Below are positions 1 to 11,844 of a stretch of 64,000 nucleotides of DNA, piece after piece; the first letter of the stretch is position 1; each line of letters opens with the position of its first letter. A program made the translations under genes and the position numbers. This stretch comes from Salminus brasiliensis (Eukaryota > Chordata > Actinopteri > Characiformes > Bryconidae): positions 17,654,027-17,718,026 of the forward strand of contig NC_132893.1 of assembly GCF_030463535.1 (NCBI RefSeq), written 5' to 3'. Below the pieces are notes generated by a model. It ran no database searches. It was not told the origin of the DNA and saw nothing but the letters and a program-made list of their open reading frames with translations.

Positions 1-303
1 ACCTTGTATCTCCATTTTCCCCTTTTTTTTCCATTTTTTTGTATGTTTTTAAAACTGACAGCTGCTCTTCATATCAAGTCACAGTTTCATGAAATATGAA
101 CCAATAGAAATACTCTTTTTACACTGGCGTCCATTTTGGCGTTGTTTTGGAAGAATCAAGCTGTTTGGATGAGAGCGACAATGTGACAGTTATGTACGTA
201 AGTTATAAATATTACATATACAGTAATACTCTTTTCATACCTGACAAATAAATGCCTTCCGTTCTGCATACAACATCCTTCTGACAATCTCAAGCACACA
301 AAA

Positions 304-1056
304 ATGACAGAGTTACGTTATTGAATTGAGCAACACACAGTACAATGGGAGCTCAGTGCAGTGCAGGATGGTTATAGATTTACACAAGTCAGGATTGTCT
401 CTTGGAGCCATTTCTAAATGACTACAAATTACCTAATCACTAGTTCAAAGAAAGTACATGTTATTTGGAGGTGTAGAACTCTGGAAGAAGACCCAAACTG
501 TCACCCTTAGCTGAGATTAGCAGATATTTCGAATATTAGTCAGAAACAACCCAGCCTTCAACTAAAAACTGCTGGAACATCAGTGTCACTGTCTACAGTC
601 AAGTAAGTTTTAAACAGGCATGGCCTAAGAGGTCTGCAGCCCAAGGAAGAAGCTCCTGCTCCAAAAACGATACCTTCATGCCAGACTAAAGTGTGCACCT
701 GACCATATGGAAAGCACAAATAAAGCACCTTTGGGAGAAAAGCTTTATGATCAGATGAGTCAGAGATGATTGAAGGAGTAATGATGAGGCATTTAACCCC
801 AAGAACACCTTACCAACTGTTAAGCATGGTGGTGGTTGCAAACAGTAGATGGAATAATGACGATGATTAAACTATCAGCTGGATGGTTTATACTTAGACA
901 TAGCTGGATGTTTCAACAGGAAATTGATCCCAAAAGCACATCAGAGATGGTTGTGGAATGGATAAAGTAAGGTAACATTAGGCTTTGGGAATGACCTTCC
1001 CAAAGTCCAGACCTCAAATATGGGGACTGTATTGAAAAGTCGGATCGGTGTCAGAA
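304..1056 (+). pseudogene. Decayed Tc1-like transposon copy, left arm of an inverted duplication
   Basis: Broken + strand translation shows Tc1 transposase landmarks: PTVKHGGG near 815-835, a PKSTSEMV block near 930-950 (the region of the DN..H motif) and a WPSQSPDLK-like end near 1000-1015. The frame is interrupted by stops and shifts. The same sequence recurs inverted at 2745-3446. Confidence 0.75.
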
Positions 1057-1081
1057 ACGGTTTTCCATTATAGACAGCTCG

Positions 1082-1291
1082 TAGACACTCACCTAACATT
1101 TAACGAACATTCAACTGAATGTCTGTTAAATGAACTCTAAGCTGAACAGCTGAAAATGATTGTCAATTGATCGTAACCCTACAATTAACCCTATCCATTA
1201 CTTTAACCTTACCTTAAGGTAAGGTTAGGGTTGGGATTCAGGGCTGATTCAAGGCTAAGGGTAAGGTTAAGGTTAGTCAGGTGAGTGTCTA
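1082..1291. mobile_element. Short inverted-repeat element (MITE-like) with a central palindrome
   Basis: The 13-bp terminal repeats TAGACACTCACCT (1082-1094) and their complement (1279-1291) bound about 210 bp. A perfect 24-bp palindrome lies inside at 1204-1227, within CTAACCCTA/TAGGGTTAG-like sequence. There is no coding capacity. It lies just inside the left arm of the large inverted duplication. Confidence 0.5.
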
Positions 1292-1299
1292 TGAGGCAT

Positions 1300-1984
1300 C
1301 TATCACGGACCATCCAAGTAAAGTGATACCTTAAAAAACGTGAATCACTGAATTGACTTGATTAAAATGGAACAGCATTCAAACCATCAACACATGTGTG
1401 TCTTTCACTTTGCCTCAGTTTTTGCAGTAGTTCAGTCAGAGTAATTCCCAAGTATAAAACTGATGCAGTAGGAGCGTTAAGAGTCACAGCCTCAGTGCTG
1501 CAGAGAGGGAGAGAGAGAGAAAAAAGTGTGGGCCTGTATCTTTAAATCGGAGTGATGCCATGTTGCTGGGGAAATGAAGCTGTTTACTCCACCAGTGTGA
1601 GCTAGCTGACTCTTCCGTTCTTACACGTTCCCGCTTCTTCTTCCTTCCTTCCCTCATTCCTTCCTTCCTTCCTATTCTCCATCTGTCTCTCTGCCTTTGC
1701 TGCTTTCCTCTGCTATCTTTGTCACGTCAGAAATGGGAAATGTAGCGAAAGAGACTAAGCTCATAATTAAAACACGGAGTGGTGATGTACGCCGTGCAGT
1801 GCCAAAAAGCACAAATGGAAAACAGCAGGCACGAGCAAGAGAAATGACCCGCTGACCCATATTTTAATGAAGGATCCTCCTCAGCCCTCTTTGGGCTCTC
1901 TTTTTAAGCCTGCGGTGCGCACAGATCGACGTCACATTTGTACTTTTTCGCATTTAGACTGTGGAGCTGCACCCATTGGGATTG
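1300..1984. other. Single-copy-looking spacer within the inverted duplication
   Basis: About 700 bases with GA-rich and TTCC-rich tracts (1505-1525, 1635-1675) and no recognised gene or repeat. Confidence 0.4.
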
Positions 1985-2744
1985 CCAGTGGCATGCAAAA
2001 GTTTGGGCACCCCGCTTAACATTTCTGTTACTGTGAATAGCGGAAAGTGAGCAGAAGATGAACTGATCTGCCAAAAGTTAAAGATGGAATCCGCTTTTTA
2101 AAAATGCTTTCTGCTTTTTGGTGTACTCTTTTGTTCCTAATGTAATTCTGAAATGACACTTAACACCAGTGGTGGAGGCCTATAAGAGCCAGCAGGAGGT
2201 GACCTATAAGAGTATTTAGTAGACCCTGAAGCGGTAGTGCACTGTTCTACTGTGCAGCAATACCTGCACAAATATGATTTTCATGGAAGAGTCTTCAAGA
2301 AGGAAACCTTTCCTGCACCCTCAGCATCAGATGTTTTCAAAAGAACATCTAAACAACGACTTAAGCATTTTGCCAGCAAGATGAAGTTAAACTACAAATA
2401 TTTGGTATGTTTGGATGAAAATCGTGTACATTTTAATGAAAAGATCCCTGTTCCAACTGTGAAGCACAATTGTGGGTAAATCATACTCTGGGACTGTGTT
2501 ACAGCCAGTGGCACAGGAAACATTTGCACAGCTGCAAATTCTGTAAAAATAAAAAGTGAAGATGGAAAGAGGATCTAGGGTAATGATCCTTAACACCTCA
2601 AAATCTGAAAAGCTGAACGTTTTGCCATGGCCCTCAGAGTCCCCAGACCTAGACATCATTAAAAATGTGTGGGCAGACCTTAAAAGAGAACAGCAGCAAG
2701 CAGTTGACCAGTCTTATTGGAGAGTTAAATTCAATTGATTGGTT
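1985..2744 (+). pseudogene. Second, different Tc1-like element remnant inside the inverted duplication
   Basis: It begins with GCAAAAGTTTGGGCACCCC, a terminal sequence typical of one fish Tc1 family. Transposase pieces follow in shifted frames: YLHKYDFHGRVFKK and CLDENRVHFNEK (2260-2450), PTVKHNCG (2455-2477) and PWPSESPDLDIIKNVWADLKR (2625-2690). The N-terminal domain is largely missing, so the copy is dead. Confidence 0.75.
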
Positions 2745-3446
2745 TTCTGGCACTGATCCGAATTTTCAATACAGTCCCCATATTTGAGGTCTGGACTTTG
2801 GGAAGGTCATTCCCAAAGCCTAATGTTACCCTACTTTATCCATTCCACAACCATCTCTGATGTGCTTTTGGGATCAATTTCCTGTTGAAATATCCAGCTA
2901 TGTCTAAGTATAAACCATCCAGCTGATAGTTTAATCATCGTCATTATTCCATCTTTTGTTTGCAACCCCCACCATGCTTAACAGTTGGTAAGGTGTTCTT
3001 GGGGTTAAATGCCTCATCATTACTCCTTCAATTATCTCTGACTCATCTGATCATAAAGCTTTTCTCCTGAAGGTGCTTTCTTTGTGCTTCTTCCTTGGGC
3101 TGCAGACCTCTAAGGCCATGCCAGTGTAAAGCTTACTTGACTGTAGACAGTGACACTGATGTTCCAGCAGCTTTTAGTTGAAGGCTGGGTTATTTCTGAC
3201 TAAGTTTCGAAATATCTGCTAATCTCAGCTAAGGGTGACAGTTTGGGTCTTCTTCCAGAGTTCGACAAAGTGTCTACACCTCCAAATAACATGTACTTTC
3301 TTTGAACTAGTGATTAGGTAATCTGCAGTCGTTTAGAAATGGCTCCAAGAGACAATTCTGACTTGTGTAAATCTATAACCATCCTGCACTGCACTGAGCT
3401 CCCATTGTGCTGTGTGTTGCTCAATTCAATAACGTAACTCTGTCAT
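2745..3446 (-). pseudogene. Decayed Tc1-like transposon copy, right arm of an inverted duplication
   Basis: This is the reverse complement of 304-1056 over almost its whole length, with substitutions and small indels. The outer ends pair ATGACAGAGTTACG (304) with its complement ending at 3446, and the inner ends pair at 1056 and 2745. The two transposase remnants face each other tail to tail. Confidence 0.8.
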
Positions 3447-4172
3447 CCAGTTTTCTCTTGTACAACATCCAGAGAATTTGACCCTTCCTCTCTAGAGAGG
3501 CCGCCCAGGTGCTCGTTCAGTCTCTCATCACTTCAAGACTTGACCACTGCAACTCTCTTCTGGCTGGTCTCCCTCTGCGCATCATCAGGCCCCTGCAACT
3601 CATCCAGAATGCAGCGGCACGGGTTGTCTTCAACATCCCTAAATTCAGCCATGTCACTCCACTGCTGCGTTCTCTTCACTGGCTTCCTGTAGCTGCTTCC
3701 CGCATCAGATTCAAAACCCTGACGCTGGTCTACAAAGCCAAGAACGGACCAGCCCCTCCATATCTGATGGCAATGGTCAAAAGCCGATCCGCACCAAGAG
3801 CCCTTCCAGCTTCAAGTACGGCTCGGCTCGACCCGCCATCCCTCAAAATCCATGGAAGACAAGCGTCCAGTCTTTTTTCTGTCCTGCACCGAAGTGGTGG
3901 AACGAGCTTCCCCTGGGTGTCCGAACGGCAGAGTTGCTCACTGTCTTCAAACACAGACTGAAGACCCACCTCTTCCCAGAATACTTGAGCGAATAGCAGA
4001 GTGGTCACCTTATTGACTTGTGTCTAGTAGTGTCTAAACTTAGAGATATCTTTGAATTTTAGCCTTTTCAAACTAGCTGAGGTTTTTCTTAAGTAAATAG
4101 CAAAGCACTTTTGTAAGTCGCTCTAGATAAGAGCGTCTGCTAAATGCTGTAAATTTAAATGTAAATGTAAGT
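3447..4172 (+). pseudogene. 5'-truncated L2/CR1-type LINE, reverse transcriptase C-terminus and 3' tail
   Basis: A 150-codon open stretch (3509-3961) shows the LINE RT C-terminal pattern: LVQSLITSRLDHCNSLLAGLP, LQLIQNAAARVVF, HVTPLLRSLHWLPV and RIRFKTLTLVYKA. It ends in the fish L2-type 3' tail GTAAGTCGCTCTAGATAAGA and a short TGTAAA-type run near 4150-4170. It abuts the right arm of the inverted duplication at 3446/3447. Confidence 0.85.
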
Positions 4173-5800
4173 TCCATCAAACAAACCTTTTAAAGGATAA
4201 AAGAAAAAAGCCACTAAAGTAATACTTAAGAAAATTCTAAAGGATCCCCTATTTTGAGGGAATTCAGATAATTATGGTTACTTACCATAGTATTACATAC
4301 CAAGTATTATACTCAGCACTACAGGACGATTATAGAAAGTAGAAAAATATTACCATGGCAAGCCATGACTTTTAGACCAAAGCCTTGAGTTCAGGCCATA
4401 AATGTCAAAACTATCAAAAAACACTAGGCAAAACTAGGCAAAAAACACCCACCTCTATGATAGAGCTAATTACTAAAGGAAAAAGCTAGCAACAAAAATA
4501 CACATTTATTTCTTATAAAACATTGAAAGCAATTAGTATGAAGATTGTAACAGACATTAAGATATGCTTTACCTTGTATGTTGCGGTTCTATGGTGAAGA
4601 GTCCTGACTGAATCCTGGTTAGACTTCCACTCCTCCACACAGTCAGTGGCATATCTTTCAAAAGACTTCCAAGGGGGATTTTTTAATGAAACTGATCCCA
4701 CCCACTGTGCATCAAACCATGATTGGTTGATTCCTTTTTCACTTTCACTTTTTTATGTTGATGGTTAAACTGACATGTGTGGCGTCAACCTATTGGAGAG
4801 CTCGCTTAGATGCATCTTCTTAGACATTAAACATAATCCTGATTGGACAATAGTGTAACCCTTTTGTGTAACCCTTTTGTTGCCACCCAAATCTTGGAAT
4901 AATGGAACGAACGCTGTATTTTTTACAGTTTAAATACAATTCTATCACAGCTAGTTTCCATCCCGCATGTGATTGGCTGAGAGACTATGAGTGGTTATAC
5001 TGCATGATAATGGCACTTTGACCGAAGCTCTTCAAGTATTACTCATATACACACGTAACCTAGCAACGACGCCAGCGCTTACAAGACGAAAATAATAGCC
5101 ATAACAAAGCAGTGACATTAGTATTATACAGGTAAAAGCCTGACAACATGAATGACCCAGGTACACGTAGGTGTTGTTTTGAGAAATGAGATCAGTCAAT
5201 CAGAGATGGCAGGTCATCTTTATCTTAAAATCTAACAATAAACCGCAATAACGGAACTACGGCCGCAGCACACCAGTGCCAATAGCTCATGTTACAGCAC
5301 TCCCTCTGAGGTATTATTGCATAAGCATCATTCTGTTATTTCATAAAATGTATAAAAAATTCAAGTATGTATTTTTTAATTCCTAGAAATCATAATTACT
5401 TCTGTGAAGGCCTAGAAGGCTCTAAGGGTACCCCCACAGTTTTTCCCACAGACAAAAGTATTAAAAAGCACTACAGAATTCACACAAATTTATTGTAGTA
5501 TTAAAGCATTTAAAGCAACATCATGTATTATTTTACCCTAAAATAGCAGCTTCAAAACCATGCCGATGCTCCACTGACATGTAATAGGGAGAATAGCATC
5601 TCTATCATTGCTACTCTAGGCTCGGCATTCTCGTAACTGCACTGCAACTTCCGAGAAGTGGGCAGGAAAACGTTTGCGGGAGGTGCATAACGAGTCATTA
5701 TAGTGTAAAACCCTGTGATGTTACTCGACTGCCTCGGATCACATGTTTCTTTCTCTCAGCTTGCCCAGAAATGCCTGTGTAACGCACACCCTTCTTAAGG
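4173..5800. other. Intergenic DNA, no recognised gene
   Basis: AT-rich sequence with a short direct duplication of GTGTAACCCTTTT near 4853-4880. No coding frame with protein-family character was seen on either strand. Confidence 0.5.
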
Positions 5801-5874
5801 GGCTTAAAGCATAAATTCCACTTCCTGACTATAGGGGGCAAGAAATGAGCAAGAAATACAGATTCTCACATGCT

Positions 5875-6223
5875 TTAAAGCAACACTATGAAAAATTTGC
5901 ATTTCTTGCTGCTGGGCTCCCCCTACAGTCAGGAAGCGCAATTTGCACTGGAAGCCAACACTAAAGGACACGTTTTTTTCCAGACAAGCTGAGAGATACA
6001 GAACTGACACTGACAGTGAAAGAAGTGTTATGCAGCAATAGAGTTAAGCAGTTCTTGCAAGCTTTATCCTGCCCTGCTTCTCTGATGTTACATACTGCAG
6101 TTAGCAGTGTGTTGAGCCCGGAGCAGCAATGACAGCGATGCTGTTCCTCCTCTTACAGTCAGGGTAGCATTTGATTTTGAAGCCATAATTTTAAGGTAAC
6201 AATGCTACATAGTGTTGCTTTAA
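5875..6223. mobile_element. MITE-like element with 16-bp terminal inverted repeats
   Basis: TTAAAGCAACACTATG at 5875-5890 is the exact reverse complement of 6208-6223; about 350 bp are enclosed and no protein is encoded. An overlapping imperfect inverted repeat (5821-5842 with 5913-5936, both containing CTTCCTGACT) suggests two related elements or a compound copy. A diverged TTAAAGCAGCACTGTG copy of the end is seen near 41724. Confidence 0.6.
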
Positions 6224-6594
6224 TACAATTGATTTTTTGTAGAAGACAATGAGACTTTTCTGGTAATGTTCTGCAACGTGTTGCTTCTCTGAGGTCATTA
6301 TTTGAATTCTATGTGTGCATGTTGTGTAATTAAAGAGATGTGGAGTTTATAGAAGCATGAGTGTGGACATAGAAAAAAGCTGATATGTCCAAATGGTTTG
6401 CCATTGGATCTGAAAATGCCACAAGGCTGACATCTGGAGGCTCTAATGAGCACTGCGTCCACGAACACAGACATGAGGCACAGCCGTAACCCAGAACTAT
6501 CCCGTGTGGCGACATCTTGGTTTATCTCTGCTGGTGGTTAAATGTGTTCCTGTATTTGCATACCAATTTTGTATGTTTTTTCAACACGCTTACT

Positions 6595-6599
<5 letters not shown>

Positions 6600-6669
<70 letters not shown>

Positions 6670-6690
6670 ACATACATACACACACAAAAG
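6600..6690. repeat. Compound (CT)n-(CA)n microsatellite
   Basis: A CT run of about 20 units is followed directly by a CA run with AAACACA interruptions. Short open frames here are products of the repeat. Confidence 0.95.
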
Positions 6691-7164
6691 AGTCGACATG
6701 ACTCACTAAGATGACTCACCCTGCTCTCATTCACACACAGCAGTGCCTTCTTCAGAAAGAGAGAAAGAGAGGCAGAGATTTAATTATTAATTTAATTACA
6801 TTTTCACTGGAAGGACTCGCCAGGGCTTGGTATCTGAAATGAGATTTGAGCATCAGAACAATTGCAGGAGTGATACTGCTTGTTTGCTAATAGAGCAGAA
6901 ATCATACTGCTGATTAGAAATGGCTGAATACCTTGATTTGTTTTCAGCTTTAAAACGAGCACGTTTTCATTAAAGCTCTTCACTTAGGATGAGCATCTAA
7001 AAGTAGGCAGCTTAAACACACAGCGATCAACATCACATCCCACTGTGTGAGTGCGTGTGTGTGTGCGGTTTTAGACTGGATGTGTCATAAGATTGGACCA
7101 GATTCCCACAGGTGTTGGCCTGGCGTAGATAATCGTCAATATATGATCCTATGATTGATGGATA

Positions 7165-8592
7165 TACAGTGCTGTGAAAAAAAGCACTATAAAGCACCAG
7201 ATTCTTCTGTTTTTGCATATTTGTCATATTTCAATGTTCTAGATCATCCAACCCTTTGTAAAATAAGACAAAAGACAACATGTGTGAGCATACATTGTGT
7301 TTATTTAAATTATCCTTCCATTTATTGAAGATAAAGATGAAGGTTTATTTAACCTATAATCTATTAGCCTAAGTCAGGGCTGCTCAATCCTGGTCCTGGA
7401 GATCTACCACCCTGAAGAGTTCAGTTGCTCCTGAAGGCCTTCGTTACCATGTGAAAAATGTGTTAACTTTGTTCCTTTTGAGCCATTCAGAGGTGGACTT
7501 GCTTGTGTGCTACTGATCATTGTCCTGTTGCATTACCCAACGGCGCTTGAGCTTTGGTCACAAACAGATAGGCGGACACTCTCCTTTAGGATTTTCTGAT
7601 AGAGAGCAGAATTCATGGGTTCATCAGTTATGTCAAGTCATCCAGGTCCTGCAGAAAGCTGCCCCAGACCATCACACTACCACCACCATGTTTGACAGTT
7701 GGTATGATGTTCTTATGGTGGATTGAGGTTTTAGCTTTACACTAGATGTAACAGGAAATTGTCCTGTCTTCCAAAAAAATCCAGCTTTGACTCATCTGTC
7801 CACAGAATATTATCCCAAAAGTCTTGGGGTCATCTACATGTTTTTTGGCAAATGTGAGACAGGTCAGCAGTGGTTTGCCCCTTGCAACTGTCCAATGGAT
7901 GCCATTTTGCCCAGTGTGTTTCTGATTGTGGGATCATATACATTGACCTTAACTGAGGCAAGTAAGACCTTTGTTCTTTGGATATTTTGGAGTTGTTGTG
8001 TGACCTTGATAGAGGAGTCAAACATGTAGCTGTTGGTGAAATATTGGTAGGCCAGCCACTCTTAGAAAGGTTCACCACTGTTCCAAGTTTTCTCCTTTTG
8101 CGGATGATGGCTCTCAATGTGGTTCGATTGAGACTTAGCTATGGTTTTCTTTACAGACTGGTAGATTTAAACAACTTTGTTTTGCATCTGAATTTGAATC
8201 TATTTAGAACGTAGGCTTATCATGTGTGGCTTTTTGAGACCTTCTATATTGCTATTAATTGCCAGACAGATTCTATTTAGGTGATGTTTCAGATTAAACA
8301 GGTCTGGCAGTAAGCATGCCTAAGTATGCCTAGTGAAACTGAATCCATTTGTCAGTTAAATTTGGTTAACTGGTTGATTTAGTAGCTAAGTGGCCAAATA
8401 ACTTTGCCCCCATGGGTGATATCGGGTTTGAATAAATCTGTTTCTTTAAAAAATGGAATGATAATTCAAAAGCTTTTGTGTTTCCTTGTGTTGTCTTTAT
8501 CTTATGTTACAATAAGTAGATCTGAAACATATACACGAGTTAAATACACAAAAAAAGGACGAATTTGTGAACTTGCAAATACTTTTTTACAG
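7165..8592 (-). pseudogene. Decayed Tc1-like transposon, nearly full length
   Basis: The left end TACAGTGCTGTGAAAAAA and the right end AATACTTTTTTACAGC are the terminal repeats of a known fish Tc1 type. The minus strand gives transposase pieces such as KLGTVVNLSKSGWPTNISP (about 8030-8110) and MYMIPQSETHWAKWHPLDS (about 7895-7965); PTVKHGG-like remnants read from CACCACCATGTTTGACAG near 7682. Many stops and shifts. A separate repeat piece (CTCAATCCTGGTCCTGGAGA, about 7383) lies inside. Confidence 0.7.
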
Positions 8593-9270
8593 CAAAATCA
8601 CAGTTAACACATAATCCTGACCTTCAGTAAAGCTTATATTTCCTTATTCATGCATATATTCATACAAGTACATACACGTTGTACATGTACATTCACAAAT
8701 ACATGTCATATGATAATGTCAGATGATGTTAAGTAACTATGACATGAGATGTCACAATTTAGTAGACATGTTATTAAAACAAACTGAACAAACTAATTAA
8801 GAAGATTGGAACTGTTGTAGCAGTAATGCTGGACACTCAATCATGGAGCTTGTGGCATGATGGAGGGCTTTTAATAAGCCACTGGTCAATTTGGATAATA
8901 CCTCACAACCCCTGCAACTCAACACTGGCAAAAAAGAGGCACATTTAATGGCTATGCTGTGTTAAAGAACACAATGTGAGCTCATTCCCTACTCCAATAA
9001 AGCTCTAAAATGAGTCTCCATATAGCAGGGTCAGCACTAACAGAACTGACAGAACTGTTCTGAAGTGAATACTGTACAGCTCAGTGTAAACAGTACCTTG
9101 ACCTGAGCTCTGCTATTTTCTGTAACCTCTATGACCTGCTACTGCTATCACACTTCCACTTTCAATACATTGTATACCATAGGCAGATAATATTGCTGCT
9201 ACTCTCAGTAAAAATATATTACTCACAGAATATTAAATATTTAGTGCTATCTACTGCCATCCCATTCTTA
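8593..9270. other. Intergenic DNA, no recognised gene
   Basis: AT-rich, with short CATAYATTCATAC/ACATACA motifs near 8650-8710 and no coding potential recognised. Confidence 0.45.
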
Positions 9271-9274
9271 ATCC

Positions 9275-9686
9275 ATAGGGTTTAATATGATGTCAGGCCA
9301 CCCTATGAAGCTATAACAGCTTCAACTCATCTGGGAAGCTTTCCACAAGGTTTAGGAGTGTGTTTATGGGAATTCTTGACTATTTTTCCAGAAGCGCATT
9401 TGTGAGGTCAGACACCGATGTTGGCTCTCAGTCTCTACTCTAATTCATCCCAAAGGTTTTCTATCGGGTTGAGGGCAGGCAGGCCAGTCAAGTTCGTCTA
9501 CACCTAACTCGCTCGTCCATGTCTCATCAGGACCTTGCTTTGTGCACTGGTGCGCAGTCATGTTGGAACAGGAAGGGGCCATCCTCAAACTGTTCCTGCA
9601 AAGTTGGGAGCATGAAATTGACCAAAATCTCTTGGAGATTTAAAAAACAACCCCACACCATAATCCCCCCTCCACCAAACTTTACA
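9275..9686 (-). pseudogene. Tc1-like element, C-terminal/3' part, split by a LINE
   Basis: Reading the minus strand, the TGTAAAGTTTGGTGGAGG segment at 9670-9686 encodes the VKFGGGGIMVWGCF block of the transposase, followed by degraded sequence to the 3' end. The matching 5' half lies at 10958-11590, so one element has been interrupted. The right terminal repeat is not evident near 9275. Confidence 0.8.
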
Positions 9687-10957
9687 TTGACATTTACAGC
9701 ATTTAGCAGACGCTCTTATCCAGAGCGACTTACAAAAGTGCTTTGCTATTTACTTAAGAATAACCTCCGCTAGTTTGAAAAGGCTAAAATTCAAAGATAT
9801 CTCTAAGTTAAGACACTACTAGACACAAGTCAATTGGGTGACCACTCTGCTTTTCGCCCAAGTATTCTCTGAAGAGGTGGGTCTTCAGTCTGCGTTTGAA
9901 GACAGCGAGCAGCTCCCAGAGGAAGCTCGTTCCACCATTTCGGTGCAGGACAGAAAAAAGTCTGGACGCTTGTCTTCCGTGGATTTTGAGAGATGGCGTG
10001 TCGAGCCGAGCTGTACTTGAAGCTCGAAGGGCTCTTGGTGCAGATCGGCTTTTGACCATTGCCATCAAGTATGGAGGGGCTGGTCCGTTCTTGGCTTTGT
10101 AGACCAGCGTCAGGGTTTTGAATCTGATGCGGGCAGCAGCTACAGGAAGCCAGTGAAGAGAACGCAGCAGTGGAGTGACATGGCTGAATTTAGGAACATT
10201 GAAGACGACCCGTGCCGCTACATTCTGGATAAGTTGCAGGGGCCTGATGGTGCGCAGAGGAAGACCAGCCAGAAGAGAGTTGCAGTAGTCAAGTCTTGAA
10301 GTGACGAGAGACTGAACGAGCACCTGGGTGGCCTCTCTAGAGAGGAAGGGTCGAATTCTTTGGATGTTGTACAGGAGAAATCTGCAGGACCGAGTTACGT
10401 TTGCAACATGACTTGAGAACACCAAGGCTTCAAGCTTCTGTAGAAGGAGTGACCAGTGATTTCTTAAAGGAGATGACAAGATTGTTTTTAGGTCCGGCAG
10501 TTCCCGGGATGTACAGCAGCTCTGTCTTGCTGGGGTTGAGTTTGAGGTGGTGAGCCGTCATCCAAGAAGAGACGTCAGAGACATGCTGAGATATGTGCGG
10601 AGACCTGTGTGTCAGACGGTGGGAAGGAAAGCATGAGTTGAGTGTCGTCGACATAACAGTGGTAAGAGAATCCATGAGAGGATATCACTTTACCAAGAGA
10701 GCTAGTGTAGAGTGAGAAAACCTTTTTTAAACCTTTTCACCTTTTGAAAAGAAGAGGACCAAGAACCGAGCCTTGTGGAACACCAGTGAAGACACTACAA
10801 GGAGCAGATGTGTTCCCCTGCCATGTTACCTGGTATGAGCGTCCCTGCAGGTATGATACAAACCATTGCCATGCAGAGCCGGTAATTCCAAGGCTGGCAC
10901 GGAAGCTTTAGCTGCATGGAGCTTCTCTGTTACTGCAATGAGAGCAGTTTCAGTAGA
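9687..10957 (-). pseudogene. 5'-truncated L2/CR1-type LINE inserted into a Tc1 element
   Basis: The 3' tail (complement of GACATTTACAGCATTTAGCAG) starts at 9687. Upstream on the minus strand are a 223-codon open RT C-terminus (9808-10479; LVQSLVTSRLDYCNSLLAGLP, LQLIQNVAARVVF, LRSLHWLPVAAARIRF) and SSWMTAHHLKLNPSKTELLY near 10510-10575 in a shifted frame. It is closely similar to the copy at 3447-4172 but longer and in the opposite orientation. Both edges meet Tc1 sequence that is contiguous in intact elements. Confidence 0.85.
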
Positions 10958-11590
10958 GCACAATGCAGTCAGACAAGTAGCGTTCTCCTGGCAACCGCTA
11001 AACCCAGACTCTTCCATCAGATCGGAAAAGTGTGATTCGTCGCTCCAGAGAACACATCTCCACTGCTCTAGAGTCAGGTGTTGGCGTGCTTTACACCACT
11101 GCATCCGACGCTTTGCATTTTGTTTGGTGATGTAAGGCTTGGATGCAACTGCTCGGCCATGGAAACCCATTCCGTGAAGCTTTCTATGCACTGTTCTTGA
11201 GCACATGCAGTTTGGAGGTCTGTAGCGACTGACTCTGCAGAAAGTTGGCGACCTCTACACACAATTCGCCTCAGCATCCACTCACCTCGCTCTGTCATTT
11301 TACGTGGCCTACCATTTCGTTGCTGTTGTTCCCAATCGCTTCCACTTTGTTAAAACACCAGTTGACTGGAATATTCAGTAGAGAGAAAATTTCACAACTG
11401 GACTTGTTGCACAGGTGACATCTTATCACGGTACCACGCTGGAATTTACTGAGCTCCTGAGAGCGACCCATTCTTTCACAAATGCTTGTAGAAGCTTGGT
11501 GCTTGGTTTTATACACCTGTGGCCATGGAATTGATCAGAACATCTGAATGATTTGGATGGGTGAGTGAATACCTTTGGCAATATAGTGTA
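10958..11590 (-). pseudogene. Tc1-like element, 5' part with N-terminal transposase pieces and terminal repeat
   Basis: The terminal repeat at about 11550-11590 reads TACACTATATTGCCAAAGG on the minus strand. Transposase pieces follow: MGRSQELSKFQRGTVIRCHL (11415-11472), MTERGEWMLRRIVCRGRQLS (about 11240-11298), and VHRKLHGMGFHGRAVASKPY plus EQWRCVLWSDESHFS (about 11030-11190). The frame shifts between pieces. The coding sequence stops at 10957, where the LINE has entered. Confidence 0.88.
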
Positions 11591-11844
11591 TATATGTACA
11601 AAGCCTCTAAAGCATCAAGACAGAAAGACATATTTAAAGACATAAACTATATATACATATAAAATGCCACTTTTAATAATGACTGCAGTCTCCGAATTAT
11701 TTAACCCCTTAATGACAAGCATATTCAGTGCTTACAGCACCCTTTTGATGCTGCAAATGTGATCAGCCTCTGAACTGTTGCTGATGCACCGTGCAACAAA
11801 CACACTCAGAGGAATGCGCCAGGTACCCAGCCCTGATGCATCGG

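Noticed and set aside
1195-1285. Interstitial telomere repeat
   Set aside because: Words such as GGTTAGGG occur but do not form a TTAGGG array; they belong to a palindromic short element.
6504-6734. Open frames of Ser/Leu and His/Thr repeats on both strands
   Set aside because: Products of the (CT)n-(CA)n microsatellite.
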